Shown: positions 1 to 7,266 of the stretch, piece after piece | Layout: every line of letters begins with the position of its first letter | Position numbering within the stretch: position 1 is the stretch's first letter | Source of the DNA: Heliobacterium chlorum | GTDB lineage: Bacteria; Bacillota; Desulfitobacteriia; Heliobacteriales; Heliobacteriaceae | NCBI RefSeq assembly: GCF_014502795.1 | Contig: NZ_JACVHF010000023.1 | Coordinates: 1-43,735, forward strand | Direction: 5' to 3' | DNA: 43,735 nucleotides | Notes under the pieces: model-generated | What the model saw: only the letters and a program-made list of their open reading frames with translations | What the model was told of the DNA's origin: nothing | Databases searched by the model: none | Translations under genes and position numbers: made by a program

Positions 1-265
1 TTACCTCACCAACTAGCTAATCGGACGCGGACCCATCCAAGAGCGGATTGCTCCTTTGGTTGTCCGGGGATGTCCCCAGACAACATTATGCGGTATTAGC
101 AGCCCTTTCGGGCTGTTATCCCCCACTCTCAGGCAGGTTATCCACGCGTTACTCACCCGTCCGCCACTAAGCACTTCCACCGAAGTATCCGTGCTCCGTT
201 CGACTTGCATGTGTTAGGCATGCCGCCAGCGTTCGTCCTGAGCCAGGATCAAACTCTCCACAAAA
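1..265 (-). rRNA. rrs: 16S ribosomal RNA, 5' portion (partial)
   Basis: The reverse complement carries the universal 16S 5' signature (AGAGTTTGATCCTGGCTCAG, beginning at 257), followed by the conserved GACGAACGCTGGCGGC and, further in, the GGCGGACGGGTGAGTAACGC block and the GATTAGCTAGTTGGTGAGGT block. The gene therefore reads leftwards and leaves the window at base 1; only about 265 nt are here. The exact mature 5' end is estimated from the usual 7-8 nt before AGAGTTTG. A short inverted repeat (275-289, AGCTT/AAGCT arms) lies just upstream and may belong to the precursor processing stem. Confidence 0.97.
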
Positions 266-452
266 ATGTAGATAAGCTTGAGTCAAGCTCTTCTTGATTA
301 AAGAAGTTATCCATCCTTCCCGTGTGCACGGGCTGAATTGACTTTGGTTTCGCACGCTTTTGCTTACAACTGTTTGATTTTCAAGGACCAGATTCGACAC
401 AAGCTTGTAGCTTTTTGTCGTTTTCTGCCGTTTCGTATCGGCGACGTTTGCT

Positions 453-481
453 ATTATGGCACAATTGCAACGCCAAATCAA
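453..481 (-). promoter_or_regulatory. rRNA operon promoter
   Basis: On the minus strand TTGATT (481-476) and CATAAT (458-453) are separated by 17 nt, a good sigma-A-type promoter, about 185 nt upstream of the 16S 5' end. No other gene lies between it and the rRNA, so it is the likely rrn promoter. Only one promoter is clear; additional ones may exist. Confidence 0.65.
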
Positions 482-520
482 CCATCATTTTTTTCCAATC
501 GTATATTTTTTTCGTTGTTC

Positions 521-561
521 ATAAATAAAGCAGGTCTTTCCCCAGAGGAGAAAGACCTGCT
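521..561 (-). terminator. Intrinsic terminator of glnA
   Basis: Minus-strand hairpin with perfect 12-bp arms AGCAGGTCTTTC / GAAAGACCTGCT (561-550 and 540-529), a 9-nt loop, and then a TTTATTTAT tract. It sits 36 nt after the glnA stop and before the rRNA promoter, insulating the two units. Confidence 0.9.
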
Positions 562-596
562 GATAAGCAACGGGTAAGAACCAATCCGTCGAAGGA

Positions 597-1925
597 TTAG
601 TACTTGACGAGGTACTCGTCGACTTCCCAAGGATGGACGGAGATACGGAAGGAATCCCATTCGTCCCGTTTGGCTTCTACGAAGCGCTCTGCAACGTGGG
701 GACCAAGAGCTGCTTTGACAACTTCGTTCTTTTCGAGTTCGTCAACAGCTTCAGCCAGGTTGGAGGGCAGGCTGGCGATGCCGAATTCGGCCCGACGAGC
801 AGCATCCATGTGGTAGATGTTTTCATCCACAGGAGCGGGAGGAGTGATTTTGTTTTTGATGCCGTCCAGACCGGCTTTGAGGCAGACAGCCAGAGCCAGG
901 TAGGGGTTGCAGGACGGATCGGGGCTGCGCAGTTCGACCCGGGTGGAAGCGCCACGTTTGGCAGGAATTCGGATCAAGGGGCTGCGGTTGCGGCAGGACC
1001 AAGCGACGTAGCAAGGAGCTTCGTAGCCGGGGACCAGACGCTTGTAGGAGTTGACGGTGGGGTTGGTGACAGCAGCGAAGGAACGAACGTTCTTCAGCAG
1101 ACCACCGATATAGTATTTGGCAGTTTCGCTCAGTTGATCAGGGGTGCTGGGATCATAGAAAGCGTTTGTGCCGTCTTTGAACAGGGACATGTTGGTGTGC
1201 ATACCGGAACCGTTGATACCGAAGATCGGTTTCGGCATGAAGGTAGCATGGAGACCATGACGCTGAGCGATGGTCCGAACGACAAACTTGAAGGTGACAA
1301 TTTTGTCAGCAACGTCGAGAGCATCGGAGTATTTGAAGTCGATTTCGTGCTGACCCGCAGCCACTTCGTGGTGGGAAGCTTCGATTTCAAAGCCCATTTG
1401 CTCGAGGGTCAGAACCATGTCGCGACGGGCGTTTTCGCCGAGGTCGATGGGGGTCATGTCGAAGTAACCGGCTTTGTCATGAGTGATGGTGGTCGGTTTA
1501 CCTTCAGAATCGGTCAGGAAGAGGAAGAATTCCAGTTCAGGACCGACGTTCATGGTGTAGCCCATTTCAGCAGCTTCGGCGAGAACGGACTTAAGTACAT
1601 TCCGAGGGTCACCGATGAAAGGAGTTCCATCGGGATTGTAAACGTCACAGATCAGACGGGCAACAGCGCCGTCTTGGGGACGCCAGGGGAATACAACGAA
1701 GGTGTTCGGATCGGGACGGAGGTACATATCGGATTCTTCGATGCGGACGAAACCGTCGATCGAGGAGCCGTCAAACATCAATTCGCCGTCAAGGGCTTTT
1801 TCGACTTGTTCAACGGGGATAGCAACGTTTTTCAATACGCCGAAGATATCGGTGAACTGAAGACGAATGAACTTGACGTCCATTTCTCGGCACATGCGCA
1901 GGACGTCTTCTTTGGTATAACCCAT
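597..1925 (-). CDS. glnA: Glutamine synthetase, type I
   Basis: Cytosolic enzyme that makes glutamine from glutamate, ammonia and ATP. The 442-residue product has the family's usual length and hallmarks: FDGSSIDGF near the N-terminus, the glutamate-binding region NVGPELEFF, the [17 protein letters not shown] stretch, and NRSPLIRIP. The [10 protein letters not shown] segment and the short length fit the GSI-alpha class of Firmicutes, which is feedback-inhibited rather than adenylylated. The ATG at 1925 has a strong GGGAGG site 8 nt upstream; the frame stays open further upstream but that part is the leader RNA. It is transcribed alone from its own promoter, behind an attenuator-like leader, and ends in a strong terminator. 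Confidence 0.97.
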   Translation of the reverse strand: MGYTKEDVLRMCREMDVKFIRLQFTDIFGVLKNVAIPVEQVEKALDGELMFDGSSIDGFVRIEESDMYLRPDPNTFVVFPWRPQDGAVARLICDVYNPDGTPFIGDPRNVLKSVLAEAAEMGYTMNVGPELEFFLFLTDSEGKPTTITHDKAGYFDMTPIDLGENARRDMVLTLEQMGFEIEASHHEVAAGQHEIDFKYSDALDVADKIVTFKFVVRTIAQRHGLHATFMPKPIFGINGSGMHTNMSLFKDGTNAFYDPSTPDQLSETAKYYIGGLLKNVRSFAAVTNPTVNSYKRLVPGYEAPCYVAWSCRNRSPLIRIPAKRGASTRVELRSPDPSCNPYLALAVCLKAGLDGIKNKITPPAPVDENIYHMDAARRAEFGIASLPSNLAEAVDELEKNEVVKAALGPHVAERFVEAKRDEWDSFRISVHPWEVDEYLVKY

Positions 1926-1963
1926 GAACACAACCTCCCATATTTGCTCGTAATAGTTTGGAC

Positions 1964-2050
1964 AAATAAAAAACGCCTTCATGCATCGCGAAAAAATTTT
2001 CCGCAATAACTGAAGGCGCCTTTGCCTCATATTTGTCACATCATCGTGAC
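1964..2050 (-). promoter_or_regulatory. glnA leader: two small hairpins and overlapping terminator (ANTAR-type antitermination candidate)
   Basis: The transcript first forms a 5-bp hairpin GTCAC/GTGAC with a six-base loop GATGAT (2050-2035). After 6 nt comes a second 5-bp hairpin (2028-2013, with one G-U pair) with a six-base loop AAAGGC. The 3' arm of the second is also the 5' arm of a terminator: CGCCTTCA (2018-2011) pairs with TGAAGGCG (1981-1974), followed by TTTTTTATTT. The two structures are mutually exclusive. Paired hexaloop hairpins, A at loop position 1 and G at position 4, that compete with a terminator are the known target of ANTAR-domain antiterminators. Loop 2 fits fully; loop 1 keeps G4 but has G at position 1. 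No ANTAR gene lies in the window. Confidence 0.7.
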
Positions 2051-2067
2051 TGCTTAACTCAAGTTCA

Positions 2068-2096
2068 ATTATATGCTTGAGGACAGCCACTGACAA
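2068..2096 (-). promoter_or_regulatory. glnA promoter
   Basis: Minus strand: TTGTCA (2096-2091), 17-nt spacer, perfect TATAAT (2073-2068). The start would be near 2060, giving a leader of about 135 nt that includes the hairpins described separately. Confidence 0.85.
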
Positions 2097-2113
2097 GAGG
2101 TTCTTTTTAATTT

Positions 2114-2737
2114 TTATCGAACGTCGACACAACATTCCTTTTTCTGATGAAAAGTCTTCACAATAAACCGGGGTGCATCGTGCTGACGTATGACCGAGCC
2201 ATATTCGGAGAAAAATAAAGGTGAGTAAGAGCTCCGTTCTGCGTATTCGCTTAACATGGCAAAAGCTTTCTTTGACTGCAGTTCCTTTGTGGAAAGAATC
2301 ATGTAGAGCGAATCGTCATAACGGAACAGACTGCCATCCTTCACCCCTAAACTGACTAACCTGCAACAGGCTGATAATACATCTTCGAAACATCCGAATA
2401 CATAGACTACTTCATCCCGTTCTTCCACGGGCATCTCTATTTTTTCAATAGGTTTTGTACCTTCTGTTTTTAGTTCAGGAATTGCGGGTGCCTCCTGTTG
2501 TCGCTTAAGAATGAGCACTACCCCTTCTGGAACCAACCCGAGGGCTTCGACGGTGAGCCGGAGTGAAGAGTCGGTAAGGGTCCCCTCTTCCATGGCATTT
2601 TGAAGGACACCTGCCAGAAAACCTTGAGCTTGTGCAGTATACTGCCAAAGATCTTTGATCCCAATATTATGGGTCGTTAGGTCCTCCGCTGAGACAAGGA
2701 TTTGAATCCGTTCCTCAGTAATTTTTTCGACTTTCAT
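2114..2737 (-). CDS. mecA: MecA-like adaptor protein
   Basis: Resembles MecA/YpbH adaptors, which bring substrates to the ClpC-ClpP protease. The 207-residue product has the two-part MecA layout: an N-terminal domain (about 1-80, [16 protein letters not shown]...) and a C-terminal domain (about 110-195, [17 protein letters not shown]... ending in a YGSVI...FIVKTF segment), joined by a charged linker. The match is by overall pattern, so the substrate is unknown. AGGAGG precedes two in-frame ATGs (2743 and 2737); I use 2737 because its spacing is more usual and MKVEKI aligns with the start of known MecA proteins. It lies upstream of glnA on the same strand but glnA has its own promoter. Confidence 0.75.
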   Translation of the reverse strand: MKVEKITEERIQILVSAEDLTTHNIGIKDLWQYTAQAQGFLAGVLQNAMEEGTLTDSSLRLTVEALGLVPEGVVLILKRQQEAPAIPELKTEGTKPIEKIEMPVEERDEVVYVFGCFEDVLSACCRLVSLGVKDGSLFRYDDSLYMILSTKELQSKKAFAMLSEYAERSSYSPLFFSEYGSVIRQHDAPRFIVKTFHQKKECCVDVR

Positions 2738-2836
2738 GGCCATCAAACCTCCTGCCCCAATTCATCTCTCAACCCAATTTTTTCTCGTCTATCCTGATTT
2801 TATTCTCTTTCATTTGTTGTTACGGGTTTGAACTTT

Positions 2837-2864
2837 ATTATAATCGATTCGACGGGAAAGTAAA
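2837..2864 (-). promoter_or_regulatory. Probable promoter of the mecA-like gene
   Basis: Minus strand: TATAAT (2842-2837), with TTTACT (2864-2859) 16 nt upstream. The -35 is weak; the -10 is perfect. It is about 95 nt before the start codon in the divergent intergenic region. Confidence 0.5.
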
Positions 2865-2924
2865 GAGTATTTTTCTGAAAATTTAATCTATTCTGTTAAA
2901 TGTCATTGATCACAACTATATCGC

Positions 2925-2962
2925 CGATAAACGCTAATGTTTTTTCGATAAACGGTTATAGT
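2925..2962 (+). promoter_or_regulatory. Direct repeat and -10 element upstream of the 2994 gene
   Basis: The 9-mer CGATAAACG occurs at 2925-2933 and again at 2946-2954, 21 bp apart, two helical turns. A TATAGT box follows at 2957-2962 without a recognisable -35. This arrangement looks like an operator or activator site for the downstream gene; the binding protein is unknown. Confidence 0.45.
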
Positions 2963-2993
2963 ATGTAGCAAGAAGAGAGGAAAGGGAGAAACC

Positions 2994-3680
2994 ATGACCG
3001 ACGAAATTCGTGAGTTGTATACGACAGAAATACGAGAGAAAAAAGCAGCGGCTAGCGGTGTTCATCATAAAAAAGGAAGACGCGGCCTTGTTGGTGCCAT
3101 GATTACACCAGCCGATTTATCAGGCAAGGAGTATAAGTCTCCTGGCACGTTAGAGGAATTTCACGTAGATGATCTGGTTTCCCGATTGGAGTCTTCCCCC
3201 ATTTTAAAAACGCTCATTCTTGATCGTATGGATGATCAATATCGCCAATATCGCCAAGCGACAGAACAAACGCTAGATTTGTTGACAGACATTCTTACAG
3301 AATCTCTACAGCGTTTTGAAAAAGAAGCGGAGAGCCTTCGGTACCGTATTGCCCGCTTAGAAAATCAAAGTACCGATTCGCTGGCTCCGAACAAGCCGCC
3401 CTACCCAGTGACATTAAACTGGAACCCGAATAAACGAATCCGTTGGGGAAGCACACCGGAAGAGATTAGAGCTGCTGTCTTTCGTCAGCTTCAGCGACTC
3501 CAGGCGAACGGAAACCCGATCTGTGTGGAAACCATTAAATCAGAAGTGCCCGGGATGTTGCGCTGGCTTTACGGGGAAAAAGCCGTTTTTAACGGACTCA
3601 AAGGGCTGCAACAAGAGTACCGCAGGCAGATGGAACGGTACGCTCCTACAGACAAATTCGAGCAAGTTGAAATGCAGTAA
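2994..3680 (+). CDS. Hypothetical protein, 228 aa, helical
   Basis: I do not recognise this protein. It starts at ATG 2994 behind GGGAG. The N-terminal 60 residues are charged and basic (KKGRRG). Residues about 60-125 are rich in heptad-like Leu/Ile with many Glu, Arg and Gln and probably form a long helix or coiled coil. The C-terminal 75 residues (about 145-225) look like a compact helical domain with AAVFRQLQRLQ and GMLRWLYG segments, possibly a small winged-helix or helix-turn-helix fold. No signal peptide or membrane segment. It stands alone, divergent from the mecA-like gene, with a terminator-like hairpin after it and a repeated motif before it. Confidence 0.75.
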   Translation: MTDEIRELYTTEIREKKAAASGVHHKKGRRGLVGAMITPADLSGKEYKSPGTLEEFHVDDLVSRLESSPILKTLILDRMDDQYRQYRQATEQTLDLLTDILTESLQRFEKEAESLRYRIARLENQSTDSLAPNKPPYPVTLNWNPNKRIRWGSTPEEIRAAVFRQLQRLQANGNPICVETIKSEVPGMLRWLYGEKAVFNGLKGLQQEYRRQMERYAPTDKFEQVEMQ

Positions 3681-3708
3681 TTTTTATAGATTTATGGAAG
3701 GTATTCGA

Positions 3709-3738
3709 AGGTGGCGCTCCTGACGCGGAATGCCACCT
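3709..3738 (+). terminator. Terminator-like hairpin after the 228-aa gene
   Basis: AGGTGGC (3709-3715) pairs with GCCACCT (3732-3738); the following tract CTATTTC is only weakly U-rich. About 28 nt after the stop codon. The 185 bases from here to 3923 hold no gene I can support. Confidence 0.5.
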
Positions 3739-3923
3739 CTATTTCAACCCTTAATTCCGAACTTAATCCCGTCTATTTTTTAGTCACTTTTTATGGTCAT
3801 GTCTTTGTTTTTGCCTCAAGACGCGAAGGGAACGGCGAAGAGATGTCGAAAAGAGTTACCTTTAGTGTGGCTTATCATCGCCACGAATGTTCTCAAAGTA
3901 TCCCTTGAGGAGGATCCGGTAAA

Positions 3924-4325
3924 ATGTGGGCTCACCCGCTCGTCGTTCCTGCAATCACCTTTGTTGCTGGCGCACTCGCCATGCTATTGATCCAACGGCT
4001 TTTTGAACTGTTGCACCCAGCCTACCGTACTAGTTTAGAGATCGCCAAGGGTAATGTCGCCGTAGCTCTCGCCAACGGCGGCAGACTGATCGCTCTATCG
4101 CTGGTGATCTACCAAGCGATCACCCGCAATGATAGCGCAGGCCAAAGCTTAGGTTGGGGACTGTTCGGCATCGTCTTTCTTTTGGTAGGCTATTACCTCT
4201 TTGATGTTTTAACCCCGACGGTGAAAATCCAACAGCAACTCAAGCAAGACAACCGCGCTGTCGGTGTCCTGGTGCTCTGTCTATACATCGGCCTTGGTAT
4301 CATCGCCAGTGCTGTCATGATGTAG
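3924..4325 (+). CDS. DUF350 family membrane protein
   Basis: A 133-residue integral membrane protein with four hydrophobic segments (about 8-27, 47-65, 78-96 and 111-132). The region GNVAVALANGGRLIALSLVIYQAI matches the DUF350/YjfL domain, usually built from two-helix repeats. Function unknown; some relatives sit in membrane-stress operons. Start ATG 3924 lies 11 nt after GAGGAGG. The last 11 bp overlap tail-to-tail with the flavoprotein gene on the other strand, so no terminator separates the two. Confidence 0.75.
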   Translation: MWAHPLVVPAITFVAGALAMLLIQRLFELLHPAYRTSLEIAKGNVAVALANGGRLIALSLVIYQAITRNDSAGQSLGWGLFGIVFLLVGYYLFDVLTPTVKIQQQLKQDNRAVGVLVLCLYIGLGIIASAVMM

Positions 4326-5247
4326 ACGGTTGCCGCTTCACAACCAGGGAACGGTGGATGGACATAGCTGCCCGGATCCCTTCGCAGGTAGCGAAGACGA
4401 GCATCTGTGTTTTATTGATGATGTCTCCGGCGGCATAAACATGGGGAACACTTGTCTCCATCTGTTCATTGACGATGACATGGCCCTTGTCATTGCATTC
4501 CACGTTCAGTGACTGAGCCAACTGATTGTTTGCTTTGACCCCATAGGTGGACAATGCCACATCGACTTCTCGGACCGAACCATCAGTAAAACGGAGAGCT
4601 TGCAGGCGCCCTTTTTCACCGGCTTTACCGACAAACCGTTCAACCGGTTCAGTGAGCACGTCAATGTGATTTTCCGTAAGTAGATCTCTAAATTCATCGT
4701 AACCGTCTAAGGTTTGACCATTGGTGACGATACAGACCTGATGGGTATAGTTGAGCAGTTCCAAGGCGTTGTAAATGGTCTTTTTGGAATGACCTAAGAC
4801 GGCGGATTTTTGCCCGATGAATTCGTAGCCGTTGCAATCGAGACAGTAATGAAGAGTCCGGCCAGCAAAATCAAACTTGTTGGAGATGTCCGGTTGATTG
4901 TCTTCCAATCCTGTAGCTAAGACCAAACGCCGACTGGTATATTCGGCACTGCTGGTAGTGACGACAAATTCCTCGTTATCTTTTTTCTCAGCTTTTAGGA
5001 CTTGGCTTTTCACGATCTCGGCGCCGTAGTTCTGGGCCTGCTCTCGACCGAGGCGCAACATTTCCTTGCCGGAAATGCCTTGGGGAAAACCAAGGTAGTT
5101 ATGATATTTGGGTACCCAGGATGTTCGTCCATCTCCCCCGTCAAAGACCAAGACAGAATGATTGTAACGGGCCAGTTGAATGGCGGTGGCCAAACCGGCG
5201 GCCCCGGAACCCACTACGATGATGTCAAAGCGCACGCTGACTGTCAC
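4315..5247 (-). CDS. Thioredoxin-reductase-like flavoprotein lacking NADPH motifs
   Basis: Pyridine-nucleotide-disulfide-oxidoreductase fold of thioredoxin reductase length (310 aa). The FAD site GSGAAGLATA is at about 13-22, an active-site CxxC pair (HYCLDCNG, C135/C138) sits in the usual place, and YAAGDI closes the second FAD segment. The middle domain, where NADPH-dependent enzymes have GGGDSA and HRRxxxRA, reads LGHSKKTIYNA and TNGQTLDG. Both NADPH signatures are absent. Known relatives without them use reduced ferredoxin (ferredoxin-dependent flavin thioredoxin reductases), which would suit an anaerobe; this is inference. The GTG at 5247 is close to AAAGGG; a second GTG at 5235 is an alternative start. 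No thioredoxin gene is adjacent. Confidence 0.85.
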   Translation of the reverse strand: MTVSVRFDIIVVGSGAAGLATAIQLARYNHSVLVFDGGDGRTSWVPKYHNYLGFPQGISGKEMLRLGREQAQNYGAEIVKSQVLKAEKKDNEEFVVTTSSAEYTSRRLVLATGLEDNQPDISNKFDFAGRTLHYCLDCNGYEFIGQKSAVLGHSKKTIYNALELLNYTHQVCIVTNGQTLDGYDEFRDLLTENHIDVLTEPVERFVGKAGEKGRLQALRFTDGSVREVDVALSTYGVKANNQLAQSLNVECNDKGHVIVNEQMETSVPHVYAAGDIINKTQMLVFATCEGIRAAMSIHRSLVVKRQPSTS

Positions 5248-5340
5248 CAGCCCTTTCTAAGATTTTCTGCGCTTAGCTTTCCCCGGTAAGGACGGAAAAA
5301 GATATGGCGAATCTTTCCCGTCAATTTGTCCTGACCATGC

Positions 5341-5376
5341 AAAAGAGCACCCTTTCGTTACAGGGGTGCTCTTTTT
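5341..5376 (-). terminator. Terminator after the 86-aa gene
   Basis: AGAGCACCC (5344-5352) pairs with GGGTGCTCT (5364-5372), with A-runs on one side and T-runs on the other, so it can act in both directions. On the minus strand it follows the 86-aa gene and separates it from the flavoprotein gene. Confidence 0.75.
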
Positions 5377-5414
5377 TCGTTTCTTAAATATTGCGGCTAT
5401 GTACTTCGCAGTAC

Positions 5415-5675
5415 CTACACAACAGTTCGGTACACGCCGGGTGCGACTTCTTTTAGTTTACCGTCATACATCCCTAAAAACCGAGACGATTGGTTTACGG
5501 TACCACTTTCAATGGCTTCAATCAAATCTTCCTCAGTGACACGAACACGGCTCTTTGAAACTTCTCCGCGAATCACACCGTCGACAACCAGTTGTTTTAA
5601 AACTTCCGGTTCAATCCCAAAACAACGATGAGCCGTACCAGGACTGATAAATTTTTCTGGATTAAACTTTGGCAT
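5415..5675 (-). CDS. Small excisionase/MerR-like DNA-binding-type protein
   Basis: An 86-residue protein. Residues about 10-58 (ISPGTAHRCFGIEPEVLKQLV...VRVTEEDLIEAIESG) have the pattern of the helix-turn-helix-17 (excisionase/MerR-like) domain: two helices, a basic wing and a final helix. The C-terminus adds a short hydrophobic tail. GGGAG is 4 nt before ATG 5675. It diverges from the 128-aa helix-turn-helix gene with 180 bp between. The target is unknown and no integrase is nearby, so a chromosomal regulator is more likely than a recombination factor. Confidence 0.65.
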   Translation of the reverse strand: MPKFNPEKFISPGTAHRCFGIEPEVLKQLVVDGVIRGEVSKSRVRVTEEDLIEAIESGTVNQSSRFLGMYDGKLKEVAPGVYRTVV

Positions 5676-5855
5676 ATTACTCCCTCACTTACTCTTCCCA
5701 TTCGACTTTTTTCTACTTTATTTAAACGTATATATTACCTCAAATCGCATTTTCCTTCTTTTTTCGCCAAATTTTTCATTTATTTTTGCTTCGGCATAGG
5801 CATCGCAGCAAGGCTGCATACTACAGATGAGGAATCGGTAAAGGGAGGAATCGAC

Positions 5856-6242
5856 GTGGGTGGATCACAAGGAAGAGGCGACCAACGACCGCTGCCGGAT
5901 AAGTTCGTCCCGGAAGATTTAGGAAGCGCGACTCGGGTGGCTCTGGATGGACGTTCAGACTTATACGGTCACGTCACTGAAAAGGGTGTCCGTCCTCGTG
6001 AACTGGGAGTTCAAGAGACATCCCAATTTTCGACGCGAGGCGCACCTTGGGGAATGCGGGAAAGTCTCGTAGATTTGACTCATGAGATGGGAATTGACTT
6101 TGATAAATTTGTGGAAGGTATCGCCAAAGACAAGTCTGACATGGAGATGGCCCAGGAGTTCGGCGTCCCCGAAGGTACCGTATCGCACCTGAAAAATCAT
6201 TTTTTCCGGTTCGGGATTAATGATGTTCAGGGACAGGACTAG
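5856..6242 (+). CDS. Small helix-turn-helix protein, 128 aa
   Basis: Function unknown. The frame is open from further upstream, but the GTG at 5856, 7 nt after GGGAGG, is the convincing start; the upstream extension is A/T-rich noncoding-like sequence. The N-terminal 60 residues are polar, Gly- and Arg-rich. The C-terminal 50 (about 78-125) hold a clear helix-turn-helix pattern: DMEMAQEFGVPEGTVSHLKNH, with the Gly and Val of the turn in place. Similar short proteins occur in spore-forming Clostridia as far as I recall. A GCATA...CATACT arrangement (about 5794-5820) is vaguely like a mother-cell sigma promoter but is not convincing. Confidence 0.7.
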   Translation: MGGSQGRGDQRPLPDKFVPEDLGSATRVALDGRSDLYGHVTEKGVRPRELGVQETSQFSTRGAPWGMRESLVDLTHEMGIDFDKFVEGIAKDKSDMEMAQEFGVPEGTVSHLKNHFFRFGINDVQGQD

Positions 6243-6278
6243 CCCTATGTACCCAAAAATTTAATGGAGTTCGAAAAA

Positions 6279-6302
6279 TGGGCCTCTGAGACCGGAGGCC
6301 CA
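6279..6302 (+). terminator. Hairpin after the 128-aa gene
   Basis: TGGGCCTC (6279-6286) pairs with GAGGCCCA (6295-6302) around an 8-nt loop. There is no U-tract, so it may be a weak terminator or an RNA-stabilising 3' end. Confidence 0.45.
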
Positions 6303-6386
6303 CCCATCGATCACTTTCCTAATAATAGAAGTCAAAAAACTCGCATGATTAGACATTGCTCTCTAACCGGCTCAGTATTCACAGGG

Positions 6387-6415
6387 TTGACTTTCTTAAG
6401 ATTCTTTGATAAATT
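6387..6415 (+). promoter_or_regulatory. Promoter of the tRNA-Arg/tRNA-Val pair
   Basis: TTGACT (6387-6392), 17-nt spacer, TAAATT (6410-6415), about 25 nt before the first tRNA. Confidence 0.75.
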
Positions 6416-6439
6416 AAATTTTATTCCGAGTTCAATCAA

Positions 6440-6514
6440 GCGCCCGTAGCTCAGTGGATAGAGCACTGGTCTCCGGAACCAGGTGCACAAGTTCGATTCT
6501 TGCCGGGCGCACCA
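6440..6514 (+). tRNA. tRNA-Arg(CCG)
   Basis: Acceptor arms GCGCCCG/CGGGCGC, D-loop, anticodon arm CTGGT-CTCCGGA-ACCAG giving anticodon CCG (codon CGG), T-loop GTTCGATTC, encoded ACCA 3' end. Confidence 0.95.
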
Positions 6515-6521
6515 TTTCCTT

Positions 6522-6598
<77 letters not shown>

Positions 6599-6617
6599 AA
6601 GTTACATGCTGAGTGAG

Positions 6618-6657
6618 AAAGAGTTTTACCTCCAGGTTGAGGTTTGAACTCTTTTTT
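6618..6657 (+). terminator. Terminator of the Arg-Val tRNA unit
   Basis: AAGAGTT ... AACTCTT outer stem with inner ACCTC/GAGGT pairs, followed by TTTTTT. Confidence 0.85.
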
Positions 6658-6752
6658 GTTTTAAGCACCATTTTTCCTAGTATAGACAGACAAGGGTTAA
6701 GCAGTTCTCTGAAAATCGACTACATATTTTATTTCCGAAGGGAGAATGAACC

Positions 6753-7091
6753 ATGGCCATTAAAGTCGCCGTTGCCAGCAGCGATGGGAAGTTAGTCAAC
6801 CAACACTTTGGGCATACTCGGGAATTTCTGATTTTCGAGGTCGACCGTCAAGGTTTTCGCTTTTTGGAAAAAAGATCTGTCGTTCCCCATTGCTCCTGTG
6901 ACGGGGCGCCTCCTCCGACGGCAAAGACCTCGGTAGAATCGTTAACCGATTGCCGGATCGTACTGGTCACGAGGATCGGCGACGGACCTCAGGAAAAGTT
7001 AAAGAGCTTAGGCATTGATTGCATCATCAGCTATGATTTTATTGAAAATGCTTTAAACGAGATTGTGGCTTCGGAAATCGCATCGTCTTAA
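6753..7091 (+). CDS. NifX/NifB-type FeMo-cofactor-binding-domain protein
   Basis: A 112-residue single-domain protein of the dinitrogenase iron-molybdenum cofactor family (PF02579 type): IKVAVASSDGKLVNQHFGHTREFLIFEV at the start, with the HFGH motif, and a Rossmann-like alternation of strands and helices ending in DCIISYDF. A short insertion contains two cysteines (HCSCDGAPPP). Family members carry or insert Fe-S/FeMo cofactor clusters in nitrogenase assembly, but many stand-alone members have no proven role. No nif gene is adjacent, so a nitrogenase role is only possible. Start ATG 6753 follows AGGGAG. Confidence 0.8.
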   Translation: MAIKVAVASSDGKLVNQHFGHTREFLIFEVDRQGFRFLEKRSVVPHCSCDGAPPPTAKTSVESLTDCRIVLVTRIGDGPQEKLKSLGIDCIISYDFIENALNEIVASEIASS

Positions 7092-7132
7092 TGATGATCT
7101 ACAACAAACTTGAGAAATGATTTTGCTATCCC

Positions 7133-7161
7133 TTGCCAAAAACGGATTGGCCGTGTATACT
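7133..7161 (+). promoter_or_regulatory. Promoter of the zinc-ribbon gene
   Basis: TTGCCA (7133-7138), exactly 17 nt, TATACT (7156-7161). It leaves a leader of about 100 nt before the ATG. The leader has a TAGGG/CCCTA pairing (about 7213-7237) but no known riboswitch signature that I can see. Confidence 0.75.
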
Positions 7162-7266
7162 GTGTATATAGTCCTGATGTGGTGAAACGCTATCTTCTCG
7201 ATCGCCTTTGGCTAGGGAGGTTTGACGGATATCCCTAAACAGGGCGAATTATGAGGAGGTTTTTTT

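Noticed and set aside
633-2009. 458-codon frame on the plus strand opposite glnA
   Set aside because: It is antisense to glnA, has no ribosome-binding site at a start, and matches no family; high codon bias of glnA explains it.
3711-3990. Two overlapping 65-codon frames upstream of the DUF350 gene
   Set aside because: They overlap a terminator-like hairpin and each other, have no good ribosome-binding site, and show no recognisable protein.
5628-5855. Long N-terminal extension of the 128-aa protein
   Set aside because: The extension overlaps the divergent gene's start and an A/T-rich promoter-like region; the GTG at 5856 has a strong ribosome-binding site.
5676-5855. Possible sporulation (mother-cell) promoter before the 128-aa gene
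   Set aside because: GCATA and CATACT occur, but their spacing is longer than usual and the match is too weak to call.
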